A stretch of DNA of 17,200 bases from an uncultured Faecalibacterium sp. (GTDB lineage: Bacteria; Bacillota; Clostridia; Oscillospirales; Ruminococcaceae): positions 1 to 17,200 of the forward strand of contig CAKSXW010000044.1 in NCBI GenBank assembly GCA_934518555.1. Reading direction: 5' to 3'. Of the stretch, positions 14,304 through 17,200 are shown piece after piece. Each line of letters starts with the position of its first letter. Positions within the stretch are counted from its first letter, which is position 1. The translations under genes were made by a program, and so were the position numbers. The notes beneath the pieces are model-generated. The model was not told where the DNA came from, did not search any database, and worked only from the letters and a program-made list of their open reading frames with translations.

Positions 14304-15359
14304 TCAAAACAAGCTCTGCTGGCCGTTTTCCTCGGCGGTGCCTGTCTCCGGGGCCTTCATGCCCAGGTGCTCGTAGGCCAGCCGGGTGACGCAGCGGCCC
14401 CGGGGAGTCCGGGTCAAAAAGCCCATCTGCATCAGGTAAGGCTCACACAGGTCCTCCAGGGTCACAGCTTCCTCTCCCAGGGCAGCCGCCAGGGTCTCCA
14501 GACCCACAGGGCCCCCGTTGTACATCTCGATGATGGCACGCAGCAGGCTGCGGTCCAGCTCATCCAGGCCCAGGGCGTCCACGTCCATCCGCTTCAGGCC
14601 CAGCAGGGCCACCTCCTGGTCGATGACGCCATCCCCCAGCACCGTGGCAAAATCCCGGATGCGCTTCAAAAAGCGGTTGGCCACACGGGGGGTGCCCCGG
14701 CTGCACTTGGCCAGCTCGTAGGCTCCCTCCGGGGTGATGGGCTGGTCCAGGATGCCGGCAGACCGCTGGATGATCCGGGCCAGCTCGTCGGGGCTGTAAA
14801 GCTCCAGCTTCAGCAGCACCCCAAAGCGGTCCCGCAAGGGTCCGGTGATCTGGCCTGCCCGGGTGGTGGCCCCTACCAGGGTGAACCGGGGCAGGTTGAT
14901 GCGGATGCTCTGGGCGCTGGGGCCCTTGCCGATCATGATATCCAGGGCGTAGTCCTCCAGGGCCGGGTACAGCACCTCCTCCACCTGCCGGGACAGGCGG
15001 TGGATCTCGTCGATGAACAGCACATCCCCTTCCTGCAGGTTGGTCAGCAGGGCTGCCAGGTCCCCGGGCTTTTCAATGGCCGGGCCGCTGGTGATGCGGA
15101 TCTGCACCCCCATCTCGTTGGCAATGATGCCTGCCAGGGTGGTCTTGCCCAGGCCCGGGGGGCCGTAGAGCAGGATGTGGTCCACCGGCTCCCCTCGCCG
15201 CTTGGCGGCCTCCAGATAGATCTTCAGGTTCTGCTTGGCCTTTTCCTGCCCGATGTAGTCCTCCAGATGCTGGGGACGAAGGTTGCCCTCCTCGTTGTCC
15301 ACCGGGGTCATGCCGGGCTGCATCATTCTTGCACCGTACAGTGCGGTATCGTCCTGCAT
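14304..15359 (-). CDS. ruvB: Holliday junction branch-migration DNA helicase RuvB
   Basis: The 351-residue AAA+ motor drives Holliday-junction branch migration with RuvA. It has Walker A GPPGLGKT (66-73) and Walker B VLFIDEIH (113-120). The sensor/arginine-finger region [18 protein letters not shown] and the C-terminal winged-helix domain with RTPRGR complete the family pattern. Length is normal (about 335-350). It is encoded 3 bp after ruvA. Its SD, AGGAGG, is formed by the last two Arg codons of ruvA (AGG AGG TAA), which ties its translation to ruvA. Confidence 0.97.
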   Translation of the reverse strand: MQDDTALYGARMMQPGMTPVDNEEGNLRPQHLEDYIGQEKAKQNLKIYLEAAKRRGEPVDHILLYGPPGLGKTTLAGIIANEMGVQIRITSGPAIEKPGDLAALLTNLQEGDVLFIDEIHRLSRQVEEVLYPALEDYALDIMIGKGPSAQSIRINLPRFTLVGATTRAGQITGPLRDRFGVLLKLELYSPDELARIIQRSAGILDQPITPEGAYELAKCSRGTPRVANRFLKRIRDFATVLGDGVIDQEVALLGLKRMDVDALGLDELDRSLLRAIIEMYNGGPVGLETLAAALGEEAVTLEDLCEPYLMQMGFLTRTPRGRCVTRLAYEHLGMKAPETGTAEENGQQSLF

Positions 15360-15362
15360 TGC

Positions 15363-15974
15363 TTACCTCCTGCCTGCCATACTACGCAAAGCCAGCTTGA
15401 TGATCTCCTCCACCGGCAGGGTGGCGTCGATCTTGGAAATGGCCAGAGCCGCCTCGCTCTGGCTGTACCCCAGGGACACCAGGGCCGCAATGGCCTGGGC
15501 GGAGCCCTGGGAGGCCGAGCCAGCAGCAGAAGCCCCTGCCACGTCCTCCAGAGAGATGCCGTCCACAAAGCCCTTGGCCACCTTGTCCTTCAGCTCCAGC
15601 ACGATGCGCTGGGCCAGCTTGGGGCCTACGCCGCTGGCGGCCTTAAAGGCCTTGTGGTCCCCTGCCGAGATGGCCAGGGCCACCCGGTCCGGCTCCATGA
15701 CGCTGAGGATGGCCAGACCCACCTTGGCCCCCACCCCGGACACGGAGGTCAGCAGTTCAAAGCAGGACTGCTGCTCCTCAGTGGCAAAGCCATAAAGGCT
15801 CACGTCGTTTTCGGTCACGCTCATGACCGTGTACAGGGTGGCCTCCCGGCCTACGCCAGGCAGGGCCCCTGCCACGCTGGCAGGGCACTGGGCATAATAG
15901 CCCACCCCACCGCAGCTGAGCACCACGGCGTTCATGGTCTTTTTGATGATTTTTCCAGTGAGACAGTAGATCAT
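15363..15974 (-). CDS. ruvA: Holliday junction branch-migration protein RuvA
   Basis: The 203-residue protein binds Holliday junctions as a tetramer and loads RuvB. The N-terminal OB-fold (MIYCLTGKI to LYGFATEEQ, about 1-66) is followed by two helix-hairpin-helix motifs, SGVGAK (near 79) and SGVGPK (near 114). An Ala/Ser linker (about 140-155) and the C-terminal RuvB-binding three-helix domain (LVSLGYSQSEA) follow. Length is typical (about 200). The start has a GAGAGGG SD and lies 24 bp after the ruvC stop. The last codons double as the ruvB SD. Confidence 0.97.
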   Translation of the reverse strand: MIYCLTGKIIKKTMNAVVLSCGGVGYYAQCPASVAGALPGVGREATLYTVMSVTENDVSLYGFATEEQQSCFELLTSVSGVGAKVGLAILSVMEPDRVALAISAGDHKAFKAASGVGPKLAQRIVLELKDKVAKGFVDGISLEDVAGASAAGSASQGSAQAIAALVSLGYSQSEAALAISKIDATLPVEEIIKLALRSMAGRR

Positions 15975-15998
15975 AAAAGCCCTCTCATTCTATGCCCC

Positions 15999-16511
15999 TC
16001 AGATGGGGCCTGCCACATGGCGGACAAAGCGGTTGAGCTGGTTGCCGTTGGTGTGGCAGAAGGTGATGGCCATAGCCAAAGCGTCGGCGGTATCGTCGGG
16101 CTTGGGCACTGTAGGCAGGTTCAGCAGCCGACGGGTCATTTCCTGCACCTGTTTTTTTACCGCCTTGCCGTACCCGGTAACAGCCTGCTTGACCTGCATG
16201 GGGGTGTACTCGTAGATGGGCAGCCCGGCCTGGGCTGCCGCCAGCAGAATGACCCCCCGGGCCTCTGCCACGCCGATCACGGTGGTCTGGTTGTGCTGGT
16301 AGAACAGCTTTTCAATGGCCAGAGCCTCCGGCTGGGTGCGCTGGATGACCTGCTGGATGCCGGTGTACACCTGGTCCAGCCGCTGTTCAAAGGGCTCCCC
16401 GGCATCGGTGCATACCGCCCCGAAGTCCACCGGCGTGAACCGGTTGCCCCTATAATCCACCACGCCCCAGCCCACGATGGCATAGCCGGGGTCGATGCCC
16501 AAAACTCTCAT
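15999..16511 (-). CDS. ruvC: Crossover junction endodeoxyribonuclease RuvC
   Basis: The 170-residue nuclease resolves Holliday junctions by symmetric cleavage. The RNase H-like acidic catalytic residues are all present: D7 in GIDPG, E67 in AIEKLFY, and D140 and D143 in PDDTADALA, spaced like E. coli D7, E66, D138 and D141. Length matches the family (about 165-175). It is the first gene of the ruvC-ruvA-ruvB operon. A good promoter stands directly upstream on the minus strand and an AGGAAGGG SD precedes the ATG. I see no LexA-like operator that I could defend. Confidence 0.97.
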   Translation of the reverse strand: MRVLGIDPGYAIVGWGVVDYRGNRFTPVDFGAVCTDAGEPFEQRLDQVYTGIQQVIQRTQPEALAIEKLFYQHNQTTVIGVAEARGVILLAAAQAGLPIYEYTPMQVKQAVTGYGKAVKKQVQEMTRRLLNLPTVPKPDDTADALAMAITFCHTNGNQLNRFVRHVAGPI

Positions 16512-16542
16512 TCCACGATACCCTTCCTATTATAATCAGTTT

Positions 16543-16571
16543 ATTATACCACACCCATAGGTTGGGAGCAA
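16543..16571 (-). promoter_or_regulatory. Sigma-A-type promoter of the ruvCAB operon
   Basis: On the minus strand TTGCTC (16571-16566) and a perfect TATAAT (16548-16543) are 17 bp apart, about 30 bp before the ruvC ATG. A second TATAAT-like hexamer lies slightly downstream at about 16534-16529. The promoter diverges from the tRNA-Val promoter. Confidence 0.75.
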
Positions 16572-16673
16572 CCGGAAACCTGCCCCTGCCGGGCCAAAAC
16601 CAGCACATCCCGGGCCATGATCCCCGGCCGCCGGGCCGCTGCCCAAAAATTTTGAAGATTTTTCAAAAAGCTC

Positions 16674-16705
16674 TTGCATTTCATCGCCGGGTATGGTAAT
16701 ATAAT
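16674..16705 (+). promoter_or_regulatory. Promoter of the tRNA-Val gene
   Basis: TTGCAT (16674-16679) is followed after 17 bp by TAATAT (16697-16702), which overlaps a perfect TATAAT at 16700-16705 with 20-bp spacing. The tRNA begins about 30 bp later. A small hairpin TTCGG/CCGAA (16715-16730) sits in the 5' leader. Confidence 0.6.
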
Positions 16706-16733
16706 CAAGCTGATTTCGGCAAAAACCGAATAT

Positions 16734-16809
16734 GGACGGTTAGCTCAGCTGGTAGAGCATCTGCTTGACGTGCAGGAGGTCACAGGTTCGAGTCCTGTAC
16801 CGTCCACCA
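16734..16809 (+). tRNA. tRNA-Val, anticodon GAC
   Basis: It folds as a 76-nt cloverleaf. The 7-bp acceptor stem is GGACGGT with ACCGTCC, the D arm is GCTC/GAGC, and the anticodon stem is TCTGC/GCAGG (one G-U) with loop TTGACGT giving anticodon GAC. The T arm is ACAGG-TTCGAGT-CCTGT and the discriminator is A followed by an encoded CCA. It has its own promoter and terminator. Confidence 0.96.
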
Positions 16810-16816
16810 TACAGTT

Positions 16817-16864
16817 CGTACTCGAACCCGATTCTTTATGAAAAAGGGTTCGGGTACGTTTTTT
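16817..16864 (+). terminator. Rho-independent terminator after tRNA-Val
   Basis: A 13-bp stem with one G-U pair (16817-16829 with 16846-16858), a 16-nt loop and a T6 tract start 8 bp after the tRNA. Its left arm (16820-16828, ACTCGAACC) is also perfectly complementary to the tRNA T-arm segment 16785-16793. Confidence 0.88.
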
Positions 16865-16917
16865 GTTTATCGGAGGTTCTGCGGAAGGACTACTCGGAGC
16901 AGTAAACAGAAACGAAC

Positions 16918-16962
16918 AAAGGCAGGGTATCACCATGGCGGTGGTAGCCTGCCTTTTGTTTT
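16918..16962 (+). terminator. Second terminator-like hairpin beyond tRNA-Val
   Basis: A perfect 9-bp stem AAAGGCAGG/CCTGCCTTT (16918-16926 with 16948-16956) encloses an inner 6-bp stem (16929-16934 with 16940-16945). It runs into TTTTGTTTT. No gene is visible between it and the tRNA terminator, so it may end transcription entering from a neighbouring element or be part of a non-coding RNA. Confidence 0.7.
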
Positions 16963-16970
16963 GCGGGATC

Positions 16971-17020
16971 AAGTTCGCTTTGTACGAACTTGGTCGTCCC
17001 CCTATATGGCTCACTGGGGG
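16971..17020. other. Two short hairpins beside the putative transfer origin
   Basis: AAGTTCG/CGAACTT (16971-16977 with 16985-16991) and CCCCC/GGGGG (16998-17002 with 17016-17020) lie back to back. They precede the long inverted repeat at 17027. Each alone is unremarkable; together with the structures to the right they make the 16965-17160 stretch almost entirely palindromic. No convincing gene is seen in 16810-17200. Confidence 0.5.
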
Positions 17021-17026
17021 CAATCG

Positions 17027-17156
17027 CTGCGTACGTGCGTACCGGGAGCCTGTACACCTCTGGCAAGGTGTAACACACTAGACTTTGTGCCAAAGTCCGT
17101 GTGCTAAGGGGGCAAGCCCCTTAGAATCCCTGCGGAGTGTGTACGCACGTACGCAG
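17027..17156. repeat. Perfect 16-bp inverted repeat enclosing the putative oriT
   Basis: CTGCGTACGTGCGTAC (17027-17042) recurs as its exact reverse complement at 17141-17156, 98 bp apart. The enclosed DNA contains three further hairpins: 17053-17072, 17074-17103 and 17104-17124. The right arm can alternatively pair with a nearer copy (TCCCTGCG 17127-17134 with CGCAGGGA 17152-17159), giving two mutually exclusive folds. Confidence 0.85.
17053..17104 (-). other. Putative MOBV (pMV158 Pre/Mob-type) origin of transfer, oriT
   Basis: The minus strand reads TAGTGTGTTA at 17080-17071, identical to the nick-site consensus I recall for MOBV relaxases (TAGTGTG/TTA), predicting cleavage between 17074 and 17073. 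Just 5' of it on that strand are GCACAC (17104-17099) and an inverted repeat GACTTTG-GCA-CAAAGTC (17097-17081). Just 3' is a second inverted repeat, TACACCT-TGCCAG-AGGTGTA (17072-17053). This order (GCACAC, ACTTT/AAAGT repeat, nick, second repeat) parallels the pMV158 oriT as I remember it. No relaxase gene is inside the window; it would be expected to the right. The motif match is seen directly; the function is inferred. Confidence 0.68.
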
Positions 17157-17200
17157 GGAAACGGCTAAATCTCTCTTATACAGATTGAAAATCAAACCGG

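Noticed and set aside
14265..16535. 756-codon plus-strand frame opposite ruvC, ruvA and ruvB
   Set aside because: It exactly spans the antisense of three confirmed ruv genes; its length reflects GC-rich codon structure only.
16745..17023. 92-codon minus-strand frame ending GLEPVTSCTSSRCSTS
   Set aside because: The C-terminal peptide is the well-known false translation of an antisense tRNA; the frame runs through tRNA-Val and its terminator.
16838..17107. Plus-strand frames of 72-89 codons in the palindromic right end
   Set aside because: They overlap terminators and the oriT-like repeats, have no SD and encode no recognisable protein.
17036..17160. Start of a group II intron (GTGCG near 17036 with many stems after it)
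   Set aside because: The order of stems does not resemble intron domain I, and the oriT motif explains the same hairpins better.
1..17200. CRISPR array, rRNA, insertion sequence or toxin-antitoxin locus
   Set aside because: No regularly spaced direct repeats, transposase frames or paired small genes were seen. The only tandem repeat is the in-frame ASSEA tract.

Overview
The window is about 17.2 kb of GC-rich chromosomal DNA with the gene content and intergenic style of a Gram-positive anaerobic gut Clostridium relative. The best guess is Oscillospiraceae/Ruminococcaceae of the Faecalibacterium-Subdoligranulum type. This rests on a zinc-ribbon MscL, a DUF5711-like protein, a ClpE-type unfoldase and an ecfA1-ecfA2-ecfT-truA cluster. 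The taxonomy is an inference from gene content, not from a marker-gene comparison.

Left part (1-3960, plus strand). A uronate/pectin-breakdown unit comes first: the 3' part of a PfkB sugar kinase (probably 2-keto-3-deoxygluconate kinase), then kduI, then kduD. Together these turn 5-keto-4-deoxyuronate, the product of pectin or uronan lyases, into KDG and phosphorylate it. A terminator and a perfect 11-bp hairpin separate kduI from kduD. Two single-gene units follow, each with a recognisable promoter and terminator: a small lipoprotein with a tandem ASSEA linker, and mscL with a C-terminal CxxC/CxxC zinc ribbon.

Middle and right part (4001-16511, minus strand). A long run of housekeeping genes is read right to left: ruvC-ruvA-ruvB (Holliday-junction processing), glmM plus a class I methyltransferase (envelope precursor and probable RNA methylation), ecfA1-ecfA2-ecfT (energy-coupling module for vitamin uptake), then truA, a DUF5711-like membrane protein, a CvpA-like membrane protein and a ClpE-like AAA+ unfoldase. 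Spacing is tight within blocks (SDs inside upstream stop codons, 1-nt overlap). Structured non-coding segments lie between blocks, notably in the 230-bp ecfT-truA gap and the ecfA1 leader.

Right end (16674-17200). A tRNA-Val(GAC) with its own promoter and terminator is followed by about 340 bp with no convincing gene but very dense inverted repeats. Within it, the minus strand carries TAGTGTGTTA flanked by small inverted repeats. This matches the layout of a MOBV (pMV158 Pre/Mob-type) origin of transfer. The most exciting reading is that the window ends inside a mobilizable or conjugative element sitting just beyond a tRNA gene, with its relaxase past the right edge.
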